Shown: positions 1 through 8,006 of the stretch, one piece after another
Layout of the letters: the number at the start of each line of letters is the position of its first letter
Numbering within the stretch: position 1 is the first letter of the stretch
Assembly (NCBI GenBank): GCA_016936075.1
Contig: JAFGPS010000025.1
Coordinates: 1-38,959 of the forward strand
Length of the DNA stretch: 38,959 nt
Direction: 5' to 3'
From: Sedimentisphaerales bacterium
Lineage (GTDB): Bacteria > Planctomycetota > Phycisphaerae > Sedimentisphaerales > Anaerobacaceae
Position numbers and translations under genes: made by a program
Notes under the pieces: model-generated
The model's database searches: none
What the model saw: only the letters and a program-made list of their open reading frames with translations
What the model was told of the DNA's origin: nothing

Positions 1-594
1 CGGCAGGACAGGCGGCATATCAACGACCGTGATGTGTACGTTCTGAACGAAACCGTCTCGTGCAAGTTCAATCTCGAAATGTCGATGACCGAAAGTATCG
101 TGAAAATCGCGGAAGAAGTTCAGCCGGACCAGGTTACGCTTGTGCCGGAAAACAGGAATGAGCTAACGACCGAAGGCGGGCTGGATTGTGCCAAACACAA
201 AAAGAAGCTCGCTGAAGTAGTTAAAAGAATGCACAAAAAAGGTATTCTCGTTAGCACGTTTATTGTGCCTGACATAAAGCAGATAGAAGCTTCGATAGAA
301 ACCGGCTGCGATGCGGTCGAGCTGCATACGGGAATGTACGCAAACGCCAATACACAGAAAAAGGCGGAAAAATGTATCGAGGATTTGATAATCGGCAGAG
401 ATTACGCCCAGGATAACGACCTTATAGTACACGCCGGTCATGGTTTGACTTATCGAAATATCGCGCCAATCGCGGCTATTGAAGAATTGTGTGAATTCAA
501 TATTGGACACAGTATCATCTCACGTTCGGTCTATGTCGGAATCAGGCAGGCGACAGCCGAAATGATACAACTTATAGATAAGTACAATTTTTAA
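1..594 (+). CDS. pdxJ: Pyridoxine 5'-phosphate synthase (PdxJ), 5' end missing
   Basis: PdxJ condenses 1-deoxyxylulose 5-phosphate with 3-amino-2-oxopropyl phosphate to make pyridoxine 5'-phosphate, the last ring-closing step of DXP-dependent vitamin B6 synthesis in the cytosol. The reading frame is open from base 1, and its first residues RQDRRHINDRDVYVLN match the family's RxDRRHI active-site segment, so the gene starts upstream of the window; 197 residues are visible. Further family motifs are VTLVPE (catalytic Glu) and VHAGHGLTY, a variant of NAGHGL. The C-terminal end of the TIM barrel is complete. dapA follows 77 bases downstream on the same strand, possibly in the same transcript. Family assignment is secure. 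Confidence 0.95.
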   Translation, partial: RQDRRHINDRDVYVLNETVSCKFNLEMSMTESIVKIAEEVQPDQVTLVPENRNELTTEGGLDCAKHKKKLAEVVKRMHKKGILVSTFIVPDIKQIEASIETGCDAVELHTGMYANANTQKKAEKCIEDLIIGRDYAQDNDLIVHAGHGLTYRNIAPIAAIEELCEFNIGHSIISRSVYVGIRQATAEMIQLIDKYNF

Positions 595-671
595 TAATGA
601 GTTCTGCATATTTTAGTAAAAAACGTATTGCTGGCAAGATGCCCACGCTACAAAACAGTTAGGAGTAAGAC

Positions 672-1544
672 ATGTTTACAGGAGCAATGGTTGCTTTAAT
701 AACACCTTTTCAGGATGGTGACGTCGATTTTAAAACACTCGATGAGTTGATTAACTTTCAGATAGAAGGTGGTATAGATGCGATTGTGCCTGTCGGAACA
801 ACAGGTGAATCGCCGACACTCAGTACAGAAGAGCATAAACAGGTAATACAGAGAATCGTAGATGTCGCTGGTGGACAGGTCCCTGTGATAGCAGGTGCAG
901 GCTCCAATAGTACAGCAGAAGCAATTGAACTGGCCGCATACTCCAAAAAAATCGGGGCAGACGCTACCTTGCAGGTAACACCCTACTACAATAAACCAAC
1001 CCAGGAAGGTTTTTACGAGCATTTCAAAGCAATAGCAGAAGAAGTCGATTTGCCGGTAGTTTTGTATAACATACCGGGTCGATGCGGTGCGGGTATGACA
1101 CCTGATACTATCGCGCGATTAGCAGAGCTTGAAAATATAGTTGCTATTAAAGAAGCGACTGGGAGTCTTGACCAGGCCAGCGAGATTATGAACCTTTGTG
1201 ATATTACTATTCTTTCGGGCGATGATTCCCTGACACTTCCACTTGCATCAGTCGGCGCAAAAGGTGTAATCAGCGTAGTCGCCAATATTGTTCCTGCTGA
1301 CGTTAAAGCGTTGACAGACTTGATTCTTGAAGGTGATTTGGTTTCAGCAAGGCAATGGCATAAAAAATTGTTCAAACTTTGCAAGAATATGCTCACGCTT
1401 TCGACAAATCCGATTCCGATTAAAGCCGCGATGTCTATGTTAAATATGGCACCAGAAGAGCTTCGCCTGCCGATGACACCTCTGGAAGAATCGAAAAGAG
1501 CTATCCTGAAACAGACTTTGAAAGATTACGGTCTTTTGAGCTAA
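672..1544 (+). CDS. dapA: 4-hydroxy-tetrahydrodipicolinate synthase (DapA)
   Basis: DapA condenses pyruvate with aspartate semialdehyde in the first committed step of lysine and diaminopimelate synthesis. At 290 aa it has the normal family length. Visible signatures are GTTGE (44-46 region, pyruvate carboxylate and proton relay), YNIPGR with catalytic Tyr132 and Arg137, and VAIKEATG with Schiff-base Lys160. Arg137 binds the aspartate-semialdehyde carboxylate and separates true DapA from sugar-acid aldolases of the same fold; the paralogue at 7.1-8.0 kb lacks it. The start is supported by an AGGAG ribosome site about 7 bases upstream. It lies just downstream of pdxJ. Confidence 0.95.
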   Translation: MFTGAMVALITPFQDGDVDFKTLDELINFQIEGGIDAIVPVGTTGESPTLSTEEHKQVIQRIVDVAGGQVPVIAGAGSNSTAEAIELAAYSKKIGADATLQVTPYYNKPTQEGFYEHFKAIAEEVDLPVVLYNIPGRCGAGMTPDTIARLAELENIVAIKEATGSLDQASEIMNLCDITILSGDDSLTLPLASVGAKGVISVVANIVPADVKALTDLILEGDLVSARQWHKKLFKLCKNMLTLSTNPIPIKAAMSMLNMAPEELRLPMTPLEESKRAILKQTLKDYGLLS

Positions 1545-1596
1545 AGTGATTTTGTTGGATTAGAACCCTAAGCTGCAATAAAGCTTTTATTTGCTT

Positions 1597-2637
1597 TTAT
1601 GGTGCGAGGAATATATCTGTTGTGCAGGATGGAATTTCGTTACCTTGATATACGTCTGTGTCCTGCAGAGTGAATAAATCATCATGAATTGAGCCTATTT
1701 GGCGAGTTTTTGTAAATTCTACTCGGCCGTCTCCAAACAAAATATTTTGCCCGCGATTGTTGTGATTTGAACTGTTTGCGTGTAATAGTTCCTTTTTAAG
1801 CTCTATCGTAATAGTGACAGAATAATCAGCCGGCAGTGTCTCGAATATCGGATTTCTATCTGACATCAAAACTTTCCTGCAAGACATTTTACCTCTTGAT
1901 TGTTTTTGACATCCTATAGGGAAACTATAGCTTACATATCTTCTGTCGGGAAAATCCTTTAAATCCTGGCACTGTTTTTCATAGGCTTGAAATTCTTCCT
2001 TTGTTATCCCGAACGTATTTCTTCTTTTGGCACCCTTGCAGACAAAAAATCCAGGTTCTACATAACCTTGCGCTATCAAAATGTACTTGTCTGCCGTATT
2101 AGATTCATCTTTTTTGCCTATTTTCCACCATGGAGCACCTTCGGCTCGTGCAACAGAAGGAGGTGTGTTATCATTATCAGACATGTATTTGCGTAATCCC
2201 TGATAAATATCACTCATCCCCATCGAACATTGCTGCTGCCAATATTTTTGACGAGCATAACCGAAAGTAGGAACGAGAATACCAGTAAAAATAATTAACG
2301 CCGCTGCTATGGCTGCTACTTCGCTGAAATTCCTTAAGAAACCGATTTTTACAGGTTTACGTTTATCCTGCTCGGCTTTAAGTAACTGATTCAATTCTTT
2401 ATTGGGATTTGAGGCTTTTGGTATTCTAAGAAGTGTTTTTTCTACAATATAGTCAGGGCAGTTTTGCATTCCAATCGTTTCGAGCGGCTTAAATGCAGTT
2501 TTCAACTTCGAATACAATTCCGAAGCTTCTTGATTATCCGCTATCAACTGAATGGCTTTTGCAGCCTGTTCTGGTGATGTTATACCTACACAATATTCAA
2601 ATATAAGTTGTTTTTCTTCAGTACTAACAGAACTCAT
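1597..2637 (-). CDS. Anti-sigma-like membrane protein with H-X9-DG pseudopilin-like C-terminus
   Basis: This protein has 346 aa from the ATG at 2637. That start is chosen because it overlaps the upstream sigma gene's stop as ATGA; an in-frame start 33 bases earlier lies inside the sigma gene. The N-terminal ~100 residues are soluble and helical, like the cytoplasmic sigma-binding part of anti-sigma factors. A single membrane segment follows (about 105-126). The outer part contains ILFGDGRVEF preceded by an HNN motif, resembling the H-X9-DG signature of planctomycete prepilin-like (DUF1559) proteins, although the His-to-DG spacing is 10 rather than 9. The likely role is to hold the ECF sigma factor at the membrane and release it on an extracytoplasmic signal. 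That role is inferred from gene coupling and topology; no anti-sigma family motif such as a zinc-binding HxxxCxxC is visible. Confidence 0.7.
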   Translation of the reverse strand: MSSVSTEEKQLIFEYCVGITSPEQAAKAIQLIADNQEASELYSKLKTAFKPLETIGMQNCPDYIVEKTLLRIPKASNPNKELNQLLKAEQDKRKPVKIGFLRNFSEVAAIAAALIIFTGILVPTFGYARQKYWQQQCSMGMSDIYQGLRKYMSDNDNTPPSVARAEGAPWWKIGKKDESNTADKYILIAQGYVEPGFFVCKGAKRRNTFGITKEEFQAYEKQCQDLKDFPDRRYVSYSFPIGCQKQSRGKMSCRKVLMSDRNPIFETLPADYSVTITIELKKELLHANSSNHNNRGQNILFGDGRVEFTKTRQIGSIHDDLFTLQDTDVYQGNEIPSCTTDIFLAP

Positions 2638-3251
2638 TTTTCGTCCTCGTTCCCAAAAGATGTTTTCCAATCTTTTGAAAAACGGCCAACAGCCGTATGT
2701 AACCTACTCTTAACTGTTCCAATAGGTATACTCAAAATCTCGGCCATTTGTTTGTAAGAAAATTTGTTAAAATACGCTAAAGTTATTATTTCCCGCAAAT
2801 TTTCCGGCATTTGAGCCAAAATATGCGCAACGCGCAATGAAGTTTCGTTTTTTTCCAGCTCATCTGACGGAAAAGTATTATCGGATGCAATGGTATTAAG
2901 CATCTCATCGAATGAAATGTCTTGGGAATCTGCTATAGAACCTATAGGAATTGCGGCAGTTCTTTGCCATTTTCTAAGAGCATCTTTGGCTTTATTGGCT
3001 GCTATTGTAAAAAGCCATGGACGCAAAGGACGGCTCTGGTCAAAGCTTTCTATGCTGTTAAATAACTGCATAAAAGTCTCCTGGAACACATCTTCGACAA
3101 GCTCCTGCCTGTTAAGGAATTGCTTTAAAAACGTATATAGTCCGTTTTTATATCGGTCTACAATTTCCCGAAAAGCGTTCTCTTGTCCCTTCATATAAAG
3201 GCCAAGGAGTTCTGCATCAGATATTTTTTTAAAATCTTGAATCACAATCAT
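2634..3251 (-). CDS. ECF-type RNA polymerase sigma factor
   Basis: This is an extracytoplasmic-function sigma-70 factor of 205 aa. Region 2 runs from about residue 25 to 95 and includes the core-binding and -10-melting helices around VEDVFQETFMQLF and RPWLFTIAANKAKD. Region 4 is near the C-terminus, with the helix-turn-helix YKQMAEILSIPIGTVKSRLH that reads the -35 element. There is no region 1 or 3, as expected for ECF factors. The stop codon overlaps the start of the anti-sigma-like gene by 4 bases (ATGA), so the two are translationally coupled. On its strand a TATAAT lies at 3291-3286, about 35 bases before the ATG. The target regulon cannot be read from the window. Confidence 0.9.
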   Translation of the reverse strand: MIVIQDFKKISDAELLGLYMKGQENAFREIVDRYKNGLYTFLKQFLNRQELVEDVFQETFMQLFNSIESFDQSRPLRPWLFTIAANKAKDALRKWQRTAAIPIGSIADSQDISFDEMLNTIASDNTFPSDELEKNETSLRVAHILAQMPENLREIITLAYFNKFSYKQMAEILSIPIGTVKSRLHTAVGRFSKDWKTSFGNEDEK

Positions 3252-3285
3252 AACTCTTCAAATTTAACATTTGAGGAACTTGTTC

Positions 3286-3309
3286 ATTATATCAGGTTTC
3301 CATTATAAT
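3286..3309. promoter_or_regulatory. Divergent -10 elements for the sigma gene and the aldolase operon
   Basis: Two perfect TATAAT hexamers sit back to back between the divergent genes, at 3291-3286 on the minus strand (sigma gene) and 3304-3309 on the plus strand (aldolase). Neither has a good TTGACA partner at 17 bases, so these are tentative. Confidence 0.35.
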
Positions 3310-3441
3310 TAAAATCTTAATTTTGGATAACTATTCATCCTGATAAAACTGTCTTGAAAAAACACGTCAATGAAGTATAATCCTGAAAGTAAGTATCTGA
3401 ACTACAAAGTTCACTATAAGCTATTAAAGAAAGGCAAACTA

Positions 3442-4296
3442 ATGTCGCTTGAAAATATGAAAGCAATGCTAAATAAAGCAGCCGAACAAAAATACGGAGT
3501 GGGTGCTTTTAATATTCTCGATTATAATTCCACAAAAGCAGTCGTTTTAGCTGCAGAAAAACTAAAAGCCCCGGTAATAATCCAAACTTCCGCTAAAACT
3601 GTAATTTACTGGGGGACAAAAGCAATTATAAACTGGGTAAAAGAACTTGCTGAAGAATCAAAGGTCCCCGTTGCATTGCATCTCGACCACTGCAAGGACC
3701 TTGCCCTTATTCAGGATTGCATAAATGCAGGCTGGACTTCAGTTATGATTGATGCCTCGTCGAAGCCTTTCGAGGAGAATCTTTCCCTGAGCAGAGAGGT
3801 TATCGATATGGCAAGGCCTGAAGATATTACCGTCGAAGTCGAACTTGGTGCAATTGTCGGCGTGGAAGATGATATACATGTAAAAGAACAGGATGCGCAC
3901 CTGGTAAATATTGAGCAGGCTCTTGAAATGTGCTTCACCCTCAGGCCGGACTGCTTCGCTCCGGCTATCGGAACGGCTCATGGACTCTACAAAGGAACAC
4001 CGAAAATTGCATTTGATTTACTTGAAAATATCTCAAGCCAGATTGATATTCCTCTCGCCCTGCACGGCGGCACGGGACTTTCTGTCGAAGTTTTCAAAAA
4101 GTGTATCGCTCTCGGATGTGCCAAAGTTAATATTTCAACCCAGTTGAAGTACGCACATATTGACGGCTTTGTAAATTACCACAAAGCACACGATACTGAA
4201 TACAATCCGCTGAAAGTGATTGATTCTCAATACAAAAAACTTGAAGACGCCGTCATTGAAAATATTAAGATATTCGGCAGTGAAGGAAAGGCATAA
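3442..4296 (+). CDS. Class II fructose-bisphosphate aldolase family protein
   Basis: This is a zinc-dependent class II aldolase of 284 aa, the length of GatY/KbaY/FbaA-type enzymes. An ATG 72 bases upstream is in frame, but the start at 3442 has an AAGG ribosome site 8 bases before it and gives the family N-terminus. Key residues are catalytic Asp82 and zinc ligand His83 in LHLDHCKD, Glu134 in VEVELG, His180 in GTAHGLYKG and His208 in LHGGTGL. The phosphate-binding NIST motif is also present. It cleaves or forms ketose bisphosphates to dihydroxyacetone phosphate plus an aldehyde; whether fructose, tagatose or sedoheptulose is the substrate cannot be told. It is followed 9 bases later by a sugar-phosphate phosphatase gene, suggesting a two-gene operon. 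Confidence 0.9.
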   Translation: MSLENMKAMLNKAAEQKYGVGAFNILDYNSTKAVVLAAEKLKAPVIIQTSAKTVIYWGTKAIINWVKELAEESKVPVALHLDHCKDLALIQDCINAGWTSVMIDASSKPFEENLSLSREVIDMARPEDITVEVELGAIVGVEDDIHVKEQDAHLVNIEQALEMCFTLRPDCFAPAIGTAHGLYKGTPKIAFDLLENISSQIDIPLALHGGTGLSVEVFKKCIALGCAKVNISTQLKYAHIDGFVNYHKAHDTEYNPLKVIDSQYKKLEDAVIENIKIFGSEGKA

Positions 4297-4305
4297 AGGG
4301 AAAAC

Positions 4306-5031
4306 ATGAGCAAAATAAAAGCGTTGATTTTTGATTGTGACGGCGTACTCGTCGATACCGAACGTGACGGACACAGAGTCGCTTTCAATAGAGCATTCAA
4401 AGCAAAAGGATTAAACATAGAATGGGATGCTCCCTTATACGGCCGCTTGCTGGAAATAGCTGGTGGAAAAGAAAGAATGAAATTCTACTTCAACGAGAAC
4501 GGCTGGCCGGAATCTATCGAAGACAAAGACGCATTCATAAAAGAAATGCACAAGCTCAAAACTGACCTGTTCATGCAAATCATAGAATCAGGCGAACTCC
4601 CCCTTCGTCCTGGTGTAGCAAGAATTATCGATGAAGCAATCGCAAACAATTTAAAACTCGCGGTCTGTTCAACTTCGAACGAAAGAGCCGTAAACCTCGT
4701 AGTAGAAAAATTGCTCGGCGAAAAACGAAAATCATATTTCAACGCGATTTTAGCCGGAGATGTAGTCTCAAAGAAAAAACCAGACCCGGAAATTTACAAC
4801 CTCGCACTGGAAAGACTCAAATTAAAACCAGATGAATGTGTCGTTGTCGAAGACAGCACAAACGGATTCCTCGCTGCAAAAGCCGCCGGCATGCACTGCA
4901 TCGTAACAACAAACGGCTACACAGAAAAAGATAATTTCCCAGAAGCAGAATTAGTAGTCCCTGAATTAGGCGATCCACCATCCGTAAATGTTACAATAGA
5001 TACAGTTTTAAACATAAGTAGGGTGCGTTGA
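4306..5031 (+). CDS. HAD-superfamily phosphatase, CbbY/beta-phosphoglucomutase-like
   Basis: This is a 241-aa HAD hydrolase of subfamily I with an alpha-helical cap. Motif I is FDCDGVLVDTE with nucleophile Asp10 and acid/base Asp12; motif II is the VCSTSN segment; motif III is KKKPDPEIY; motif IV is VVEDSTNG. The N-terminal ERDGHRVAFNRAF is characteristic of the CbbY group, whose studied members dephosphorylate xylulose 1,5-bisphosphate, an inhibitory by-product of Rubisco. No Rubisco is visible here, so a related sugar-bisphosphate clean-up or salvage role beside the aldolase is more likely. The start has AAAGGG upstream. The stop codon lies inside the loop of a terminator hairpin. Confidence 0.85.
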   Translation: MSKIKALIFDCDGVLVDTERDGHRVAFNRAFKAKGLNIEWDAPLYGRLLEIAGGKERMKFYFNENGWPESIEDKDAFIKEMHKLKTDLFMQIIESGELPLRPGVARIIDEAIANNLKLAVCSTSNERAVNLVVEKLLGEKRKSYFNAILAGDVVSKKKPDPEIYNLALERLKLKPDECVVVEDSTNGFLAAKAAGMHCIVTTNGYTEKDNFPEAELVVPELGDPPSVNVTIDTVLNISRVR

Positions 5032-5045
5032 AACGCACCTTTTTT
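5022..5045 (+). terminator. Rho-independent terminator of the aldolase/HAD operon
   Basis: A GGTGCGT/ACGCACC stem with a TGAA loop is followed by six T. The stop codon of the HAD gene (TGA, 5029-5031) lies in the loop, so the coding region ends inside the terminator. Confidence 0.9.
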
Positions 5046-5050
5046 AAATT

Positions 5051-5380
5051 CTATATTTGCGATAAGTCTTTGTGTAAAACCTGAAGATCATTATTAAGGA
5101 TTTGCCAGATAATCTGAATATCAATACCAAAATATTCATGAACGATACGATGCCTCAAGCCAACAATTTTATACCATTCTATTTCTGAATGTTTATCTTT
5201 AAATTCTTCCGTTAGCCGATTTGCTGCTTCACCAATAATTTCAAGATTTCTAACAACAGCGTCGATTGTTTTCTGGTCGTTAGAAAATATATCATATGAT
5301 AAACCTTGAGTATATTGCTCTATTCTACTAATAGCTTCGAGCATATCATCAATCAATAAGCGAATTGGTCGATTAGACAT
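5051..5380 (-). CDS. hepT: HepT-like (DUF86) ribonuclease toxin
   Basis: This 109-aa, all-helical HEPN-domain protein is the toxin half of an MntA/HepT system. The HEPN active-site motif R-x4-H-x-Y is intact as Arg76, His81 and Tyr83 within LRHRIVHEY. In studied pairs the toxin cleaves RNA and is silenced when the partner nucleotidyltransferase adds AMP to the tyrosine of this motif. The gene starts inside the end of mntA (8-base overlap), typical of a co-translated pair. It ends 20 bases from the convergent HAD gene. No substitution suggests it is inactive. Confidence 0.9.
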   Translation of the reverse strand: MSNRPIRLLIDDMLEAISRIEQYTQGLSYDIFSNDQKTIDAVVRNLEIIGEAANRLTEEFKDKHSEIEWYKIVGLRHRIVHEYFGIDIQIIWQILNNDLQVLHKDLSQI

Positions 5381-5663
5381 AAACCAACTCCATCTCGATG
5401 AGTTTCATTGCTTTGGGACTTACTGCACGTGTTGATACGAGATCAACCGCTACGCCGAGCAGGCTTTCAATACGCTCTGCGAGAGTCACAAAATCCAGGC
5501 CAATTGAAGGATCAACTTCTACAAGAATATCCACATCACTGTCTGGCCTTTGGTCGCCTCTTGAGTATGAGCCAAACAATGCCATTTTGCTAACCTTGAA
5601 CTGTTTCTGGAATTCAGGCTTATCTCTTGCAAGCGTTTTTAAGATTTCTTCTTTCGTTATCAT
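5373..5663 (-). CDS. mntA: MntA-type nucleotidyltransferase antitoxin
   Basis: This is a 96-aa minimal nucleotidyltransferase. The GSx10DxD motif is complete: Gly31-Ser32 then Asp43 and Asp45 (GSYSRGDQRPDSDVD), which bind ATP and metal. Family members transfer AMP onto HepT and so neutralise it. The gene precedes and overlaps hepT, the usual antitoxin-first order. It lies 88 bases downstream of the FGGY kinase on the same strand, with no terminator visible between them, so it may be read from that transcript as well as from its own promoter. Confidence 0.9.
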   Translation of the reverse strand: MITKEEILKTLARDKPEFQKQFKVSKMALFGSYSRGDQRPDSDVDILVEVDPSIGLDFVTLAERIESLLGVAVDLVSTRAVSPKAMKLIEMELVYV

Positions 5664-5751
5664 AGCGATAATTGTCAGCCAAACTATAATATTTTACCAA
5701 TTATCTATATTCTATTTCTTCTATTCGATAAAGTCAATGTCGCTTTTATGC

Positions 5752-7092
5752 TTATCTATCCTCTATAAATTTTTGGGCGAGCATTGCGGCGCCTTTCATT
5801 GAGGATTGTTCTTCCTCTATGTATTTTGCGTTCCACATCCATTTTTGTTTTGCTTTTATGAACGCTGGATTTACTGAGCCGCCTGTGATGTGAATATTTT
5901 CTTTTAATGTTAAATATTCGGATATTTCTTTTATGTGAGATTTCTGGTATTCGCATAAGCCGCGGATTAGAGCCGCCATCATTTCTTCGCGGGTTGTCTG
6001 GCGGGTCAAGCCTGTAAACTCGGCTTTCAACGGTTCACGTGAATATCGAGACCCCATAAGGTACGGCACATATCTAACGGAGCTTTCCTTTTCGAGCCAT
6101 TGTTCAATAGAATCGGGCATGAATTTATTGAAAAATTCTTCCGGTTTCATCTCGCTGCAAAAAACACTTTTAAACCAGTCGAGTGCGGTTCCTCCCGCAT
6201 TCAATACATGTAAAGTCACCCACCTGTCGGGAATTACGTGCGCACGGACATTATAGTTTGCTGAGCCGAGGCATTTTCCGAGGCAGATTAGCGTAATCTC
6301 GCATGTGCCGTTTACGTTTATAATATCACCCGGCTCCTGTACCCCGACTGAATATGCTGCGAGTGTCGCATCGTTTCCGCCTATAAGTACGTGCGGTTCT
6401 TTTTTTAGTCCTAATTTTGTGGCAAGCTCCGGTAAAACTTTTCCTACGCTATCAGAAGCGTTTATTATTTTCGGAAGCTGGTTCATCGAAATGCCGAAAG
6501 TTGTCGCGATTTCTTCGTTCCATGTATGGTCGTTCGCTGCTGTGTTGTACAATGCGCTCAGTGACGCGGATGATGGATCTATTGCGAAATTGCCGGTAAG
6601 TTTAGCCGCGAAATATGTGTTTGAGTGGCCGAACATATACGCATTGCGGAAAACGTCCGTCATATTTTCTTTGAGCCAGAGAAGACTCGCGAGAGAGCAT
6701 CCCCCTGCTACGGGCATATTCCCTGTGTATTTCAGGAGTTTTTCTGCGCCGATTGTTTCGATGATTTTTTTTGCCTGCTCGTTTGAACGCTGATCGAGCA
6801 TTAGTATCGCCGGATATAGTGCGTTTGCGTTTTTGTCCATTACGGAAAAGCCGGGAGTTGTACCAGACAAACAGATGGCTTCTACCTCGCCGACGATGTC
6901 TTTCATTTCCTTACAGCCGGAAGCAAAAGCGGCGTCCCATTTTTCCTGCTCTATGTCACCGAACAGTCCTTCGTTATAGACATTTACTTTGTATTCCTGT
7001 GAAAACTGTCTTACAAGTTCGAGCGTACCATCGACAATACGAAACGCCCCGATTTTCATACTTGTCGTGCCAATATCTACCGCTAATATCAT
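5752..7092 (-). CDS. FGGY-family carbohydrate kinase
   Basis: This is a 446-aa sugar kinase of the FGGY family (xylulokinase/gluconokinase relatives). The N-terminal ATP-phosphate loop is DIGTTSMK (residues 6-13), and the catalytic base is Asp241 in IGGNDATLAAYSVG. The C-terminal actin-like lobe contains HITGGSVNP and an Ala-rich SSMKGAAMLA segment. The exact sugar cannot be assigned from motifs. It starts one base after the stop of the HOGA-like aldolase and so is certainly in that operon. The context, with two pyruvate-type aldolases upstream, suggests phosphorylation of a sugar, sugar acid or keto-sugar intermediate. Confidence 0.88.
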   Translation of the reverse strand: MILAVDIGTTSMKIGAFRIVDGTLELVRQFSQEYKVNVYNEGLFGDIEQEKWDAAFASGCKEMKDIVGEVEAICLSGTTPGFSVMDKNANALYPAILMLDQRSNEQAKKIIETIGAEKLLKYTGNMPVAGGCSLASLLWLKENMTDVFRNAYMFGHSNTYFAAKLTGNFAIDPSSASLSALYNTAANDHTWNEEIATTFGISMNQLPKIINASDSVGKVLPELATKLGLKKEPHVLIGGNDATLAAYSVGVQEPGDIINVNGTCEITLICLGKCLGSANYNVRAHVIPDRWVTLHVLNAGGTALDWFKSVFCSEMKPEEFFNKFMPDSIEQWLEKESSVRYVPYLMGSRYSREPLKAEFTGLTRQTTREEMMAALIRGLCEYQKSHIKEISEYLTLKENIHITGGSVNPAFIKAKQKWMWNAKYIEEEQSSMKGAAMLAQKFIEDR

Positions 7093-7093
7093 C

Positions 7094-7987
7094 TTAAATT
7101 CCTTCGTCTCGCATAGATTGTTTAATTTTTTCTATTCCCTCTTCGTTTATTTGTTTTAACGGATGCCTCGGAAGCCCACCTTTGAATCCGCAAATATCCA
7201 TAGCCGCTTTTACGCCTGCGACTCCCCATGAGCCGGAAATTGCCTGGTTGAGCCTGCTTATCCTGTTATGTAAATCTTTCGCCTGCTCGAATTCGCCCTG
7301 CACGAATAAATCGTACAATTTGCAGCAAACCTCGGGTACGGCATTGGCGGTTGAAAGCGTTCCGCCAGTTGCTCCAAGATGCAACGAAGGATAAAAGAAA
7401 TTCGCAGAACCGGCAAGCACACTGAAATCCTCGTCCGGGTCCAGAACAGAAAGAAATTTCACAGGTCCGGTAGGAGCGGAATCTTTCATACCAACTATAT
7501 TAGGATGTTTTGATAATTCTTTGACAACCTGTGGCGGAATTGTTACACCGTTCGCAAATCCGGGAGCGTTATAGAGCAGAACTGGAATTTCAATCGAATC
7601 CGCGATACGCAAAAAATAATCCTTCAAAGTTGGACCATCCATACGCTTGCCGAAATAATGCGGCGTAAGAACACTCACGTAATCGAATCCCATCTGAGCG
7701 GCTATCTTCGATTTTTCTATAGTCTGGAAAGTCGATTCGCAGCCTGTACCAACCATTATGACTTTATCACCTTTTGTTTCGGTGAATACTTCAAGAACTT
7801 CTATTTGTTCGGAATCAGTCAGGCTCTTGTATTCTCCATTCGAACCAAGAGCAAGATAACCAGTCAATTCAGATTGCCCAAGTTTCTGTAAATTTTCCTT
7901 GAGAAATTGCAGTTCCACTTTGTCATTTACAAAAGGTGTCACAACAGGAGCAAAAACTCCTGAAAGCTTTTTACTATTTTTCGTCAT
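7094..7987 (-). CDS. DapA-fold aldolase, 4-hydroxy-2-oxoglutarate aldolase-like
   Basis: This 297-aa member of the DHDPS/N-acetylneuraminate lyase family starts at the ATG at 7987, which has AGGAAAGG upstream; a longer frame to 8017 would overlap the preceding gene. Catalytic Tyr139 (LLYNAPGF) and Schiff-base Lys168 (NIVGMKDS) are present. The Arg that binds aspartate semialdehyde in DapA is replaced here, so this is not a second lysine gene. The segments GSNGEY, GTGCEST and HPNIVGMKDS resemble mitochondrial and bacterial HOGA, which splits 4-hydroxy-2-oxoglutarate into pyruvate and glyoxylate. A related 2-keto-3-deoxy acid is equally possible. It sits between the RraA-like gene (19 bases upstream) and the kinase. 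Confidence 0.85.
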   Translation of the reverse strand: MTKNSKKLSGVFAPVVTPFVNDKVELQFLKENLQKLGQSELTGYLALGSNGEYKSLTDSEQIEVLEVFTETKGDKVIMVGTGCESTFQTIEKSKIAAQMGFDYVSVLTPHYFGKRMDGPTLKDYFLRIADSIEIPVLLYNAPGFANGVTIPPQVVKELSKHPNIVGMKDSAPTGPVKFLSVLDPDEDFSVLAGSANFFYPSLHLGATGGTLSTANAVPEVCCKLYDLFVQGEFEQAKDLHNRISRLNQAISGSWGVAGVKAAMDICGFKGGLPRHPLKQINEEGIEKIKQSMRDEGI

Positions 7988-8006
7988 AGTACCTTTCCTG
8001 ATTTTA

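Noticed and set aside
3370-3441. Longer start of the class II aldolase
   Set aside because: The extra 24 residues lack family similarity, and the ATG at 3442 has the better ribosome site and gives the usual family N-terminus.
7094-7987. Second dapA
   Set aside because: The DapA arginine after YNxPG is replaced and the sequence fits HOGA-like aldolases better.
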